A stretch of 8,296 nucleotides of DNA from Blautia sp. (GCA_030841965.1 JAUUSJ010000167.1:1-8296), one strand, 5' to 3'; numbered from the stretch's first letter, positions 1 to 6,577 are shown. Notes: generated by a model from the sequence alone, not told the origin. Numbers and translations are program-made.

Positions 1-55
1 ACCGTGGGAACGAACGTGTTTTTGGAGGACATATCTCCGACCTCTCTTCGCGTCT
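1..55. repeat. Left copy of a terminal inverted repeat
   Basis: Positions 1-55 match the reverse complement of 8241-8295. The outer 23 bases are identical, and the rest has about six mismatches. The copy lies at the very edge of the window and carries no recognisable transposase site. The simplest reading is that it is one copy of a dispersed repeat at which the assembly stopped. It could also be the true end of a mobile or fold-back unit, but no gene inside the window supports that. Confidence 0.8.
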
Positions 56-99
56 GTTCCCAAAACCTATCCTCGACCTCTCTTCGCGTCTGCTTCCAA
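28..99. repeat. Two tandem copies of a 36-bp unit
   Basis: Bases 28-63 and 64-99 align over 36 bp with about 30 identities. They share an exact 19-base core at 38-56 and 74-92 that begins CGACCTCTCTTCGCGTCT. The first unit overlaps the left terminal repeat, and the right terminal copy has only one degenerate version of the core. The repeat family therefore seems modular, with a variable number of 36-bp units. No spacers separate the units, so this is not a CRISPR array. Confidence 0.75.
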
Positions 100-130
100 T
101 CCAGCAATTATCCAACTAACAAAAATCTTA

Positions 131-156
131 CACTATCACAGATAACCGATAGAATG
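131..156 (-). terminator. Weak hairpin downstream of degV
   Basis: Read on the minus strand just past the degV stop, CTATC and GATAG can pair around a 10-nt loop. A short T run follows several bases later (TTTTT at 121-125 in the opposite sense). The stem is short and the T run is displaced, so this is only a possible terminator. Confidence 0.3.
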
Positions 157-158
157 AA

Positions 159-1031
159 TTATAAAGGATAGCAAGAACACCCGATTCCAAATCCATCCGG
201 ACCGATATGACAGCAAATACCGAGGGAGAGGTCATCGTACATGACGTCCATTCCAGGAAATTCTGATTTGATTTCCTCGACCCAGGCGGCCGCTTTCTCT
301 GGGGAAGCACTGGAGGCGGCGAGAAGATGTACTTGCCCCTTGTCATAATATTCTTTAAATTTTGTTTCCAAATCATGTCTCATCGCATCAATGGCAACTT
401 TTTTTGCTTTCTTTACTCCGCGGCATTTTCGGATAACATCAAGCTTTCCAGTTGTGAGAGATAAGACTGGCTTAATATTAAGAAGGGTTCCGATAGAGGC
501 CGATGCGGCGGTGATTCTTCCTCCTCTTTTTAGGTATTCTAATGTATCTACCATAATATAAATTGTCATAGTATCTTTTGTTTTTTCTAAAATTTCTTTA
601 ATTTCCCTTGCAGAGAGTCCTTTTTCTATCATCTCTATGGCATCTAAAATGGAGCGATGCATCGGTGTGGCAACGCGTCCGTTATCTACGACATATACTT
701 TTTTATCAAATTCATCTTCCAGAGCGAGAGTAGTTGCAGTCGCACAGGAGCTGCTTAGTCCGCTGCTCAGAGGAAAATATAAGATTTCTTCGTATTCTTT
801 TAACGCTTCTCTCCAAATCTGCATCACATCCATAGGTGAAGGTTGCGAAGTGGTCACAGTCTGATTGCTATCTATTTTTTGGAAAAAATCATCTCTTGTT
901 AAATTAATTCCCTCATAATAACATTCTTCTCCAAAATAAAAGGGCATGGGAAGAACATAGATGCCAAGTTCTTTTGCGAGTTTTTGGGAGATACTGCTAT
1001 GACTGTCTGTTACAATTCCTGTTTTGTTCAT
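159..1031 (-). CDS. DegV family fatty-acid-binding protein
   Basis: Encodes 290 aa, the normal length for DegV (FakB-like) proteins. These bind a fatty acid and in Gram-positive bacteria often present it to the FakA kinase, so that exogenous fatty acids can enter phospholipid synthesis. Visible family motifs in order are TDSHSSIS near residue 8, TSQPSP at 61-66, PLSSGLSSS at 87-95, LEYLKRGGRI at 164-173, LNIKPVL at 184-190 and HIGPDGFGIG at 275-284. There is no signal peptide or membrane segment, so it is cytosolic. The ATG is preceded on the minus strand by AGAGGA about 7 nt upstream, which fixes the start. The gene is monocistronic and divergent from larE. No fakA is in the window. Family assignment is firm; the specific lipid ligand is unknown. 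Confidence 0.93.
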   Translation of the reverse strand: MNKTGIVTDSHSSISQKLAKELGIYVLPMPFYFGEECYYEGINLTRDDFFQKIDSNQTVTTSQPSPMDVMQIWREALKEYEEILYFPLSSGLSSSCATATTLALEDEFDKKVYVVDNGRVATPMHRSILDAIEMIEKGLSAREIKEILEKTKDTMTIYIMVDTLEYLKRGGRITAASASIGTLLNIKPVLSLTTGKLDVIRKCRGVKKAKKVAIDAMRHDLETKFKEYYDKGQVHLLAASSASPEKAAAWVEEIKSEFPGMDVMYDDLSLGICCHIGPDGFGIGCSCYPL

Positions 1032-1078
1032 TTTTCATTCCTCTTTTTTATATTGATATATTACAGATAGTTTGTGAA

Positions 1079-1172
1079 GGATTTATCTAGGAAGAAAATA
1101 AGTTGTCATGTATGATGTGTTTTTAGTTTGTCTTTGAGTAGATAAGTATTCTCACCTAATTGATAAAAATCC
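1079..1172 (-). promoter_or_regulatory. degV 5' leader with competing stems
   Basis: The predicted degV transcript has about 140 nt of untranslated leader. Within it, GATAAATCC (1087-1079, minus strand) can pair with GGATTTTTATC near the 5' end (1172-1162), leaving a 2-nt bulge. The overlapping TAGATAA (1089-1083) can instead pair perfectly with TTATCTA (1145-1139). The two pairings exclude each other. No known riboswitch class was recognised and the region is AT-rich, so chance is possible. Confidence 0.3.
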
Positions 1173-1180
1173 TATAAAGC

Positions 1181-1209
1181 ATTATATAAGGGGAGCATAG
1201 TGATGTCAA
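1181..1209 (-). promoter_or_regulatory. Consensus sigma-A promoter for degV
   Basis: On the minus strand, TTGACA (1209-1204) and TATAAT (1186-1181) are both exact consensus hexamers separated by exactly 17 bases. Transcription would start near 1174 and run about 140 nt before the degV ATG. This is the strongest promoter in the window. Confidence 0.85.
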
Positions 1210-1261
1210 TTCACATTTGAAAGAAAGTGACAGAAAATACAGGAAGAAAAAGTAGTTTCAT

Positions 1262-1290
1262 TTGACTTTATCTATATCAAAAATTATAAT
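1262..1290 (+). promoter_or_regulatory. Sigma-A promoter for larE
   Basis: TTGACT (1262-1267) and TATAAT (1285-1290) have a 17-base spacer. The predicted start is near 1297, giving a leader of about 40 nt. It is divergent from the degV promoter, with about 50 bases between the two -35 boxes, so a shared regulator could bind between them. Confidence 0.82.
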
Positions 1291-1338
1291 GAATAATTAT
1301 AGGAGAAAATACTGATAAAGACAGAAAGGGGAGTTTCA

Positions 1339-2142
1339 ATGAGATATGAAAAATTAGAGAAATTACAGAGTATTTTGAGAGAGATGGGAAGTGTCGCAGT
1401 TGCATTTTCGAGTGGAGTGGATTCCACATTTTTATTGAAGGTGGCGCATGATGTCCTGGGGGACGAGGCGATCGCTGTGACGATTCGGTCGAATTCTTTT
1501 ACGGAGGATGAGTTTGAGGAAGCGAGAGAATTTTGTGAAAAAGAGGGGATTCGTCACTATATTTGTGAGGTAAATGATTTAAGCATACCGGGATTTGCGG
1601 ATAATCCAAAGAATCGCTGTTATATTTGCAAAAAATCGATTTTTTCTAAATTAAAGAAGGTTGCGAGAAAGTATGGAAAGGAGTATGTCGTTGAGGGCTC
1701 GAATGTGGATGATGATGGAGATTATAGACCTGGAATGAAGGCAATTCGAGAACTCGCAATTAGAAGTCCGCTTCGAGAGGCAGGGCTTACTAAGAAAGAA
1801 ATCCGAAGACTCTCAAAGGCTCTTGATTTGCCGACTTGGGATAAGCCATCTTTTGCCTGCTTGGCTTCTCGTATTCCTTATGGAGAGAAAATTACAAAGG
1901 AAAAGCTTATGTTGGTGGAGAAAAGTGAAAAATTATTAATGCAGCTTGGATTTAGACAGATGCGAGTTCGTGTGCATGGAAATATTGCGAGAATTGAAGT
2001 ACTTCCAGAGGATATAGAAAAGTTTTTGAGGGAAGATATCCGAAAGACCGTGTATGAGAGTTTGATAGAGTATGGTTTTTCTTATGTTTCTCTCGACCTA
2101 AAAGGATATCGAACGGGAAGTATGAATGAGGTGCTAAAATAA
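1339..2142 (+). CDS. larE: LarE-type ATP-dependent sulfur transferase
   Basis: Encodes 267 aa, the usual LarE length. LarE is a cytosolic PP-loop enzyme that adenylates a pyridinium carboxylate mononucleotide and inserts sulfur to build the nickel-pincer cofactor of lactate racemase and related enzymes. The PP-loop SSGVDS is at residues 24-29. The family motif NRCYICKKS is at 92-100 and KPSFACLASRIPYG at 169-182, where Cys174 fits the sulfur-donating cysteine region. Cys94 and Cys97 form a CxxC. Three such cysteines may indicate the catalytic, iron-sulfur-dependent kind of LarE rather than the sacrificial kind; this is inference. The start is supported by AAGGGGAG 7-8 nt upstream. No larA, larB or larC lies in the window, so its partners must be elsewhere or its target may be another pincer enzyme. 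Confidence 0.9.
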   Translation: MRYEKLEKLQSILREMGSVAVAFSSGVDSTFLLKVAHDVLGDEAIAVTIRSNSFTEDEFEEAREFCEKEGIRHYICEVNDLSIPGFADNPKNRCYICKKSIFSKLKKVARKYGKEYVVEGSNVDDDGDYRPGMKAIRELAIRSPLREAGLTKKEIRRLSKALDLPTWDKPSFACLASRIPYGEKITKEKLMLVEKSEKLLMQLGFRQMRVRVHGNIARIEVLPEDIEKFLREDIRKTVYESLIEYGFSYVSLDLKGYRTGSMNEVLK

Positions 2143-2177
2143 AGAATGCCCTATTTTTTGAAGATAGAGTGCATTCT
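2143..2177. terminator. Hairpin directly after larE stop
   Basis: AGAATGC (2143-2149) pairs perfectly with GCATTCT (2171-2177), and an inner CTAT/ATAG can extend the stem. It starts on the base after the larE stop codon. On the plus strand only a loose T-rich stretch follows, so termination would be weak. It may equally be an mRNA 3'-end stabiliser. Confidence 0.4.
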
Positions 2178-2227
2178 GGGTGATTTTATACATTATATAG
2201 TTAGGTGATGAGTAGTTCGTAAAATAG

Positions 2228-2276
2228 AAAGAAGTATAGTTGTCGAAAAAGAGGAACAAAAATACTATACTTCTTT
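2228..2276. repeat. 13-bp perfect inverted repeat (stem-loop)
   Basis: Bases 2228-2240 (AAAGAAGTATAGT) and 2264-2276 are exact inverted copies around a 23-base A-rich loop. There is no clean T tract on either side. It could act as a bidirectional transcription barrier between larE and the downstream unit, or be the remnant of a small fold-back element. Such an exact 13-bp match is unlikely by chance even in AT-rich DNA. Confidence 0.6.
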
Positions 2277-2303
2277 GCTATCATTATTATTTATACAGAT
2301 TAT

Positions 2304-2493
2304 CTTGTGAATCCTGTTATGCCGGTATGAGATACGGCATTAGTCATCTAATATATATTTGAGCAGAAAAATATTAGATGCGTAAGGAGGTTGGATTCAC
2401 AGGAATCTTTCTTGAAAGTGACGCCCATTATATGAGAGATATATGGCTGTTTAAATACTCACATTATAAGGTCACGCCTAACTAAGAAAGATT
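2304..2493. ncRNA. Candidate structured RNA, two adjoining domains
   Basis: Domain A (2304-2403) is closed by TGTGAATCC (2306-2314) with GGATTCACA (2393-2401), extendable to 11 pairs. It encloses two more stems: ATGCC plus GTAT with ATAC plus GGCAT (2319-2340), and the perfect 10-bp CATCTAATAT (2345-2354) with 2371-2380. The result is a three-way junction. Domain B starts on the very next base. AATCTTTCTT (2404-2413) pairs perfectly with 2484-2493, and inside it GTGAC (2418-2422) pairs with GTCAC (2471-2475) and CCAT(T)ATAT pairs with ATATATGG (2425-2446). No ORF fits the region. The strand is unknown; a weak promoter-like TTGCTA-N17-GATTAT lies at 2275-2303 on the plus strand. No known RNA class was recognised. 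It could be a regulatory RNA, a long leader of the next gene, or a non-autonomous mobile repeat. Confidence 0.5.
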
Positions 2494-2570
2494 AAAATAA
2501 GAAAATGTATAAGGACCTTTTGAGCCCAACATCATTTCTATATTTATAGGGAGATTATATTCTAAAAAAT

Positions 2571-2599
2571 CTTTAAAATATAGGAATATATGCTATAAT
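2571..2599 (+). promoter_or_regulatory. Extended -10 promoter for araC-family gene
   Basis: TGCTATAAT at 2591-2599 is an extended -10 element. The -35 region around 2571-2576 (CTTTAA) is poor, as expected when the TG extension compensates. TATATTC (2556-2562) and GAATATA (2584-2590) form an inverted repeat over the -35 region and may be an operator. Transcription would begin near 2606 and give a leader of about 100 nt containing the pseudoknot element. Confidence 0.6.
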
Positions 2600-2637
2600 A
2601 ATATAACGATTGTATATCTAATAATGAGAATGTATCA

Positions 2638-2705
2638 AGAAAGGAAGGAGGAGGGCTCTCCTCTTACGGCAAAAGTTAAGAGTGTATGAGCCTAATTATA
2701 ATGAA
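2638..2705 (+). promoter_or_regulatory. Pseudoknot leader element, copy 1 (AraC gene)
   Basis: GAGGA (2648-2652) pairs with TCCTC (2659-2663), leaving the 6-nt loop GGGCTC (2653-2658). Loop bases 2654-2658 (GGCTC) can pair perfectly with GAGCC at 2688-2692, giving an H-type pseudoknot with a connector of about 23 nt. The 5' strand of the stem is the strong Shine-Dalgarno-like GGAAGGAGGAGG, so folding would control ribosome access. A diverged copy with the same geometry and compensatory changes lies at 7415-7479 before another gene. In both copies similarity continues to an ATG 13-14 nt past the pseudoknot. It is either a riboswitch-like element or a ribosome-loading structure; no known class was recognised. 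Confidence 0.65.
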
Positions 2706-3644
2706 ATGGAGAAAAATCTTGCTCCGCCAATGATATTGAATGTAAAGAGCAGAAAAGAGTCAGTTCAGTATAATATTCCAGAGCTTCCATTTTATGCGGT
2801 CCGAAATTATCTTTCTGTATATCCGAATAAATCGGCGGTAGTTCACTGGCATACCGATGTTGAGTTTATAGTGATTTTGAGTGGAAGGATGAATTATTCT
2901 GTCAATGGAAGGGAATATCTCTTAACGAAAGGAAGAGGGATATTTGTAAATTCAAATCAGTTTCATTATGGATATTCTAAAGACGATGAAAACTGTGAGT
3001 TTATCTGTATTATCATTCCTCTTTCTCTTATGACTCCGTATTCTGCAATTTATGAAAGATATGTACAGCCGATTATAGAGAATGAGAGATGTTCTTGTCT
3101 ATCTATTGACGAGAAGAATCCGTTTGGATTAAAGATTATTAGTGATATAAAGATTTTAAATTCGCTTATAGAGAATAAGGACGAGGAGATGGAGCTTAGT
3201 ATTATACAGCGTGTATTTCATATCTGGAAATATTTGTATCGCCTGATGAAAAATGAGAACGACGCCAAAGAGAATGGAAATGAGAAATATATTAAAGAGC
3301 TTAGAAATATGATTTTTTTTATTCATAAATATTATGCTGAGAAGATTACATTGGAGGAAATTGCAGAGGCGGGCAATGTATGTAGGAGTAATTGCTGTAA
3401 AATTTTTCAAAAACTTCTCCATAAGTCGCCGATTACATATTTGACGGAATATCGAATTGCGAAGAGTTTAGAGCTTCTGAATAATTCAGCGATGAATGTG
3501 ACGGAGATTGCTTTTTGTTGCGGATTTTCTAGTACTAGTTATTATATTAAAAAGTTTCGTCATATGATGGGCTGTTCTCCGCTTCAATATAAGAAAAGTC
3601 CAGTCAGTTCGTCGGATAGCATAGAGAGTGTGTATATTGATTGA
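2706..3644 (+). CDS. AraC family transcriptional regulator, cupin sensor
   Basis: From ATG 2706 this encodes 312 aa; an upstream in-frame GTG at 2682 would give 320. Numbering here is for the 320-aa form. An N-terminal cupin sensor domain is indicated by HWHTDVEFIVILSG at 55-68 and the following beta-rich stretch to about 115. A helical linker follows, then the DNA-binding domain with two helix-turn-helix units: ITLEEIAEAGNVCRSNCCKI at 222-241 and MNVTEIAFCCGFSSTSYYIK at 271-290. The family signature ending GCSPLQYK is at 297-304. Members usually sense a small molecule, often a sugar, and activate nearby genes. No sugar gene is adjacent. ATG 2706 is preferred because GTG 2682 lies inside the predicted pseudoknot and because the aligned leader at 7415-7479 also ends at an ATG. 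The start remains uncertain. Confidence 0.85.
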   Translation: MEKNLAPPMILNVKSRKESVQYNIPELPFYAVRNYLSVYPNKSAVVHWHTDVEFIVILSGRMNYSVNGREYLLTKGRGIFVNSNQFHYGYSKDDENCEFICIIIPLSLMTPYSAIYERYVQPIIENERCSCLSIDEKNPFGLKIISDIKILNSLIENKDEEMELSIIQRVFHIWKYLYRLMKNENDAKENGNEKYIKELRNMIFFIHKYYAEKITLEEIAEAGNVCRSNCCKIFQKLLHKSPITYLTEYRIAKSLELLNNSAMNVTEIAFCCGFSSTSYYIKKFRHMMGCSPLQYKKSPVSSSDSIESVYID

Positions 3645-3660
3645 GCTTTCTCTCTTATTT
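3623..3660 (+). terminator. Possible terminator overlapping araC-family stop
   Basis: AGAGAG (3623-3628) can pair with CTCTCT (3650-3655), followed by TATTTATTTT. The stem is only 6 bp with a 21-nt loop that includes the stop codon, so strength is doubtful. The T-rich tail and its position at the gene end support it. Confidence 0.4.
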
Positions 3661-3701
3661 ATTTTCGCCAAGATATAGAGTATAATTCATAAAAATAATT
3701 C

Positions 3702-3730
3702 TTGAAATTTTGGGTGAATTTGTATAAAAT
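3702..3730 (+). promoter_or_regulatory. Promoter for tetR-family gene
   Basis: TTGAAA (3702-3707) and TAAAAT (3725-3730) have a 17-base spacer. Transcription would start near 3737, next to the palindrome at 3743-3760. A second TATAAT at 3681-3686 lacks a good -35. Confidence 0.55.
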
Positions 3731-3742
3731 TTAATGTAGTAT

Positions 3743-3760
3743 ACGTATTTACAGATACGT
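3743..3760. promoter_or_regulatory. Palindromic operator candidate before tetR gene
   Basis: ACGTAT and ATACGT form a perfect inverted repeat with a 6-base spacer, 18 bp in all. It sits just downstream of the -10 box and upstream of the tetR-family start codon. This size and position are typical of an operator through which a TetR-family protein represses its own gene. Binding by this particular protein is inferred from position only. Confidence 0.55.
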
Positions 3761-3798
3761 CAGTTTGTGAAAAAATGACTAAAATGAGGAGAGAAAAA

Positions 3799-4416
3799 AT
3801 GTCAAATGAGATGAAGCTTCAGATAGTGCAGGCTAGCGAGCGATTACTCAATGCGAAGAATAAGAAGAAGTTGACTGTGACAGATATTGTAGAGGAATGC
3901 CATATTACAAGACAAACTTTTTATTATCATTTTAAGGATATCCCTGATATGCTTATTTGGGATATTCAAAGACATTGTGAAGACTTGGCGCAGGAAATAT
4001 CAAGTAAAAAGAATATGGAAGAGATTGCAGAATACTGCCTTACATTTATGGCGGAACATAGACATTATAAGGAAAAAATCATGGCAAGTAATTATGGTGA
4101 AGTTACGCTTAATTTAGTGAGTTCCATTGTGAAGAAGGCACTTTTGGAGGCAATAGAGCGTAATAACCTTTTTCCCAATAATACAGTTGGTGAGAAAAAA
4201 TTGATTGTAACATATTATGTCTATGCTTTTGGAGGAGTCATGAAGGAGTGGGAAGAGATTGGGATTGAGGATACCGCACAGATAGCCAAGATTTTGACTC
4301 AGCTTATAAAAGGCAATATTAATTTTGGAAACACTGGTAAATGTATTGAGGATGTATTTTCTGAGAAGGATAAAGAAGAGACGAGGAAAACAGCAGAAAA
4401 AGAGCAAGAAAAATAA
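3799..4416 (+). CDS. TetR family transcriptional regulator
   Basis: Encodes 205 aa from ATG 3799. This start is chosen because GAGGAGAG at 3786-3793 lies 5 nt upstream. An in-frame ATG at 3775 would add 8 residues (MTKMRREK) but has no ribosome site of its own. The N-terminal helix-turn-helix is plain: LTVTDIVEECHITRQTFYYH followed by FKDIPDMLIWDI, a standard TetR recognition helix. The remaining helical part is the ligand-binding and dimerisation domain, with no motif that names a ligand. The last 25 or so residues are a highly charged Lys/Glu tail. It is a cytosolic repressor, probably self-regulated through the palindrome at 3743-3760. Its other targets may include the neighbouring araC-family gene or ftsH, but no second copy of the palindrome was found. 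Confidence 0.88.
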   Translation: MSNEMKLQIVQASERLLNAKNKKKLTVTDIVEECHITRQTFYYHFKDIPDMLIWDIQRHCEDLAQEISSKKNMEEIAEYCLTFMAEHRHYKEKIMASNYGEVTLNLVSSIVKKALLEAIERNNLFPNNTVGEKKLIVTYYVYAFGGVMKEWEEIGIEDTAQIAKILTQLIKGNINFGNTGKCIEDVFSEKDKEETRKTAEKEQEK

Positions 4417-4440
4417 TAGAGAAAGCTTATTTTTTGGAAT

Positions 4441-4459
4441 ATGGATTTTCCATCATTTT
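4441..4459 (+). terminator. Small hairpin after tetR gene
   Basis: ATGGA and TCCAT pair around a TTT loop and are followed by CATTTT. The stem is short with low GC content, so this is a weak terminator candidate at best. Confidence 0.28.
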
Positions 4460-4519
4460 GAAAGAATATAGAAAGGATTCTGAAAGAAAAATTTATACAT
4501 AATGACAGTGTTTGTCTAT

Positions 4520-4547
4520 TTGAGAAAGAATGAAAATATTGTATGAT
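4520..4547 (+). promoter_or_regulatory. Candidate promoter for ftsH transcript
   Basis: TTGAGA (4520-4525) and TATGAT (4542-4547) have a 16-base spacer. An additional TATAAT at 4564-4569 has only a weak -35. Either would start a transcript that carries the structured region at 4579-4677 ahead of ftsH, with a leader of about 160-180 nt. Confidence 0.5.
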
Positions 4548-4578
4548 AACAAACAAATAAAGATATAATAATGACGTT

Positions 4579-4677
4579 GGGGTCAAAAGGTCTTTTGCCC
4601 CCTATGATACCGAATTGCTCCGCACAATGTGCTCCCGCAATTCTCAAAACATGAATAATTTAAGTAAATGGGTATCA
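4579..4677 (+). promoter_or_regulatory. Structured element upstream of ftsH
   Basis: Hairpin 1 is GGGG-t-CAAAAG with CTTTTG-CCCC around a 2-nt turn (4579-4601). Hairpin 2 is GAATTGC (4612-4618) with GCAATTC (4637-4643) and an inner GCAC/GTGC. A third stem, TGATACC (4605-4611) with GGTATCA (4671-4677), encloses hairpin 2. Its GC content is above that of the surrounding DNA and there is no ORF. It resembles a dispersed intergenic repeat but could be a leader RNA controlling ftsH. The hairpins lack a T tract directly after them, so they are not ordinary terminators. Confidence 0.55.
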
Positions 4678-4731
4678 CTATTGAAGCAAGTAGACGGATA
4701 GCTATTTACAAATAGAAAAAGGAGAGAGTGA

Positions 4732-6570
4732 ATGAAGGAAGTAAAACCATCGAAAAAACCGCTTATTTTTTATTACGGTATTGTTTTAATTATTCTTCTG
4801 CTCATCAACATGTTTATCACACCGATGCTGACTGGATATAGAACGCAGGAAGTCGGATATGATACTTTTATGAAGATGACAGAGGAGAGAAATATTTCTA
4901 GGGTACAGATAAACGAATCAGAGATTATATTTACAGATAAGAGTGATTCAACGATATATAAGACAGGAATTATGGATGACCCAGGACTTACGGAGCGCCT
5001 CTATGAGTCCGGAGCGGAGTTTACAAAGGATATTCAAAAGCAGATGTCACCAATTTTGAGTATTTTGATAACGACGATTCTTCCACTTGCTTTGTTTATA
5101 TGGTTAGGTCAGAGAATGAGCAAGAAGATGATGGACAATATGGGTGGCAAAAACTCGATGATGTTTGGTATGGGTAAGAGTAATGCCAAGGTCTATGTGC
5201 CATCCTCTGAGGGAATTCGCTTTGATGATGTCGCAGGCGAGGATGAGGCGAAGGAGAATTTAGCGGAGATTGTGGATTATCTGCATAATCCGAATAAATA
5301 TTCAGATATCGGAGCTTCGATGCCAAAGGGTGTTCTCCTTGTGGGACCTCCGGGAACAGGTAAGACGATGCTCGCAAAGGCAGTGGCTGGAGAGGCGAAT
5401 GTGCCATTTTTCTCGATGTCTGGCTCAGAGTTTGTCGAGATGTTTGTCGGCATGGGTGCATCTAAGGTGCGTGATTTATTTCAGCAGGCAAAGGAGAAGG
5501 CTCCTTGTATCGTCTTTATCGACGAGATTGATGCCATCGGTAAGAAGAGAGACGGTGGCCATCTCGGTGGAAATGATGAGAGAGAGCAGACGTTAAACCA
5601 GCTCTTGACAGAGATGGATGGATTTGGCGGCAATACAGGTGTTATTATTTTGGCGGCAACGAATAGACCGGAGTCATTAGACCCAGCTCTCACTCGTCCA
5701 GGACGTTTTGACAGAAGGGTTCCAGTTGAGCTCCCTGATTTGGCAGGTCGTGAGGCGATTTTGAGAGTACATGCGAAGAAGATTAAGCTTGCAGATAATG
5801 TAAATTTCCATACAATTGCGAGAATGGCATCTGGAGCTTCCGGTGCAGAGCTTGCCAATATTGTGAATGAGGCGGCACTTCGAGCAGTTCGCAATAACCG
5901 CCATATTGTTTATCAGGCGGATTTGGAGGAGAGCGTCGAGGTTGTTATCGCTGGATATCAGAAGAAGAATGCAATTCTTTCTGATAAGGAGAAGTGTACG
6001 GTTGCCTATCATGAGGTTGGTCATGCACTTGTCGCTGCCTTACAGTCTCATTCTGCGCCAGTCCAAAAGATTACTATCATACCTCGTACTTCAGGCGCAC
6101 TTGGATATACGATGCAGGTTGAGCAGGCTGATAAGTATTTGATGACAAAGGAAGAGATTGAGAATAAGATTGCTACTTTTACTGCTGGACGTGCGGCGGA
6201 GGAGATTATATTCGGACAGATTACGACAGGGGCTGCAAATGATATTGAGCAGGCGACAAAGCTCGCCCGTGCGATGATTACAAGGTACGGTATGAGTGAC
6301 GAGTTTGATATGGTTGCGATGGAGACGGTGAATAATCAGTACCTCGGAGGAGATTCCTCCCTTGTCTGCTCCGCAGAGACACAAAATGAGATTGATAAGA
6401 AGGTTGTGGAGCTCGTGAAGATGCAGCATGAGAAGGCGAAACAGCTTTTGATGGATAATCGAAGAAAATTAGACGAGATTGCGCAATTCCTCTACGAGAA
6501 GGAGACAATTACGGGAGATGAGTTTATGGAAATTTTAACTCGCAAAGAGATTCCAGCTCAGACAGAATAG
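4732..6570 (+). CDS. ftsH: ATP-dependent zinc metalloprotease FtsH
   Basis: Encodes 612 aa. FtsH is a membrane-anchored hexameric AAA+ protease that degrades damaged membrane proteins and some short-lived regulators. Two membrane segments are visible, at about 11-31 and 106-126, flanking an external domain of about 75 residues. The AAA module has Walker A GPPGTGKT (205-212), pore loop FVG (238-240), Walker B IVFIDEID (260-267), and arginine fingers Arg325 and Arg328 in TRPGRFDRR. The protease zinc site is HEVGH (427-431) with the third ligand Asp504 in GAANDIEQAT. All key residues are present, so it should be active. AAAAAGGAGAG a few bases upstream fixes the ATG. It stands alone, not beside tilS or hpt as the main ftsH of many Firmicutes does, so it may be a second copy. 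The C-terminal tail after the protease domain is short. Confidence 0.96.
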   Translation: MKEVKPSKKPLIFYYGIVLIILLLINMFITPMLTGYRTQEVGYDTFMKMTEERNISRVQINESEIIFTDKSDSTIYKTGIMDDPGLTERLYESGAEFTKDIQKQMSPILSILITTILPLALFIWLGQRMSKKMMDNMGGKNSMMFGMGKSNAKVYVPSSEGIRFDDVAGEDEAKENLAEIVDYLHNPNKYSDIGASMPKGVLLVGPPGTGKTMLAKAVAGEANVPFFSMSGSEFVEMFVGMGASKVRDLFQQAKEKAPCIVFIDEIDAIGKKRDGGHLGGNDEREQTLNQLLTEMDGFGGNTGVIILAATNRPESLDPALTRPGRFDRRVPVELPDLAGREAILRVHAKKIKLADNVNFHTIARMASGASGAELANIVNEAALRAVRNNRHIVYQADLEESVEVVIAGYQKKNAILSDKEKCTVAYHEVGHALVAALQSHSAPVQKITIIPRTSGALGYTMQVEQADKYLMTKEEIENKIATFTAGRAAEEIIFGQITTGAANDIEQATKLARAMITRYGMSDEFDMVAMETVNNQYLGGDSSLVCSAETQNEIDKKVVELVKMQHEKAKQLLMDNRRKLDEIAQFLYEKETITGDEFMEILTRKEIPAQTE

Positions 6571-6577
6571 AAAATAT

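Noticed and set aside
28..99. 36-bp repeats as a CRISPR array
   Set aside because: There are only two units, directly adjacent with no spacers, and no cas genes.
4..171. 55-codon open frame at the left end sharing GTNVF-EDIS with the right end
   Set aside because: It lies in the repeat and overlaps the degV end in antisense; the similarity is explained by the DNA repeat.
2304..2493. 6S RNA, tmRNA, RNase P RNA or a T-box
   Set aside because: None of their conserved motifs is present, and the multi-branched shape does not match 6S RNA.
2415..2500. Two CGCC-containing GTGAC/GTCAC blocks as a glycine or cobalamin riboswitch core
   Set aside because: The surrounding conserved bases of those classes are absent.
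5096..6508. Several open frames on both strands inside ftsH
   Set aside because: They are shadows of a strongly conserved coding frame and lack ribosome sites.
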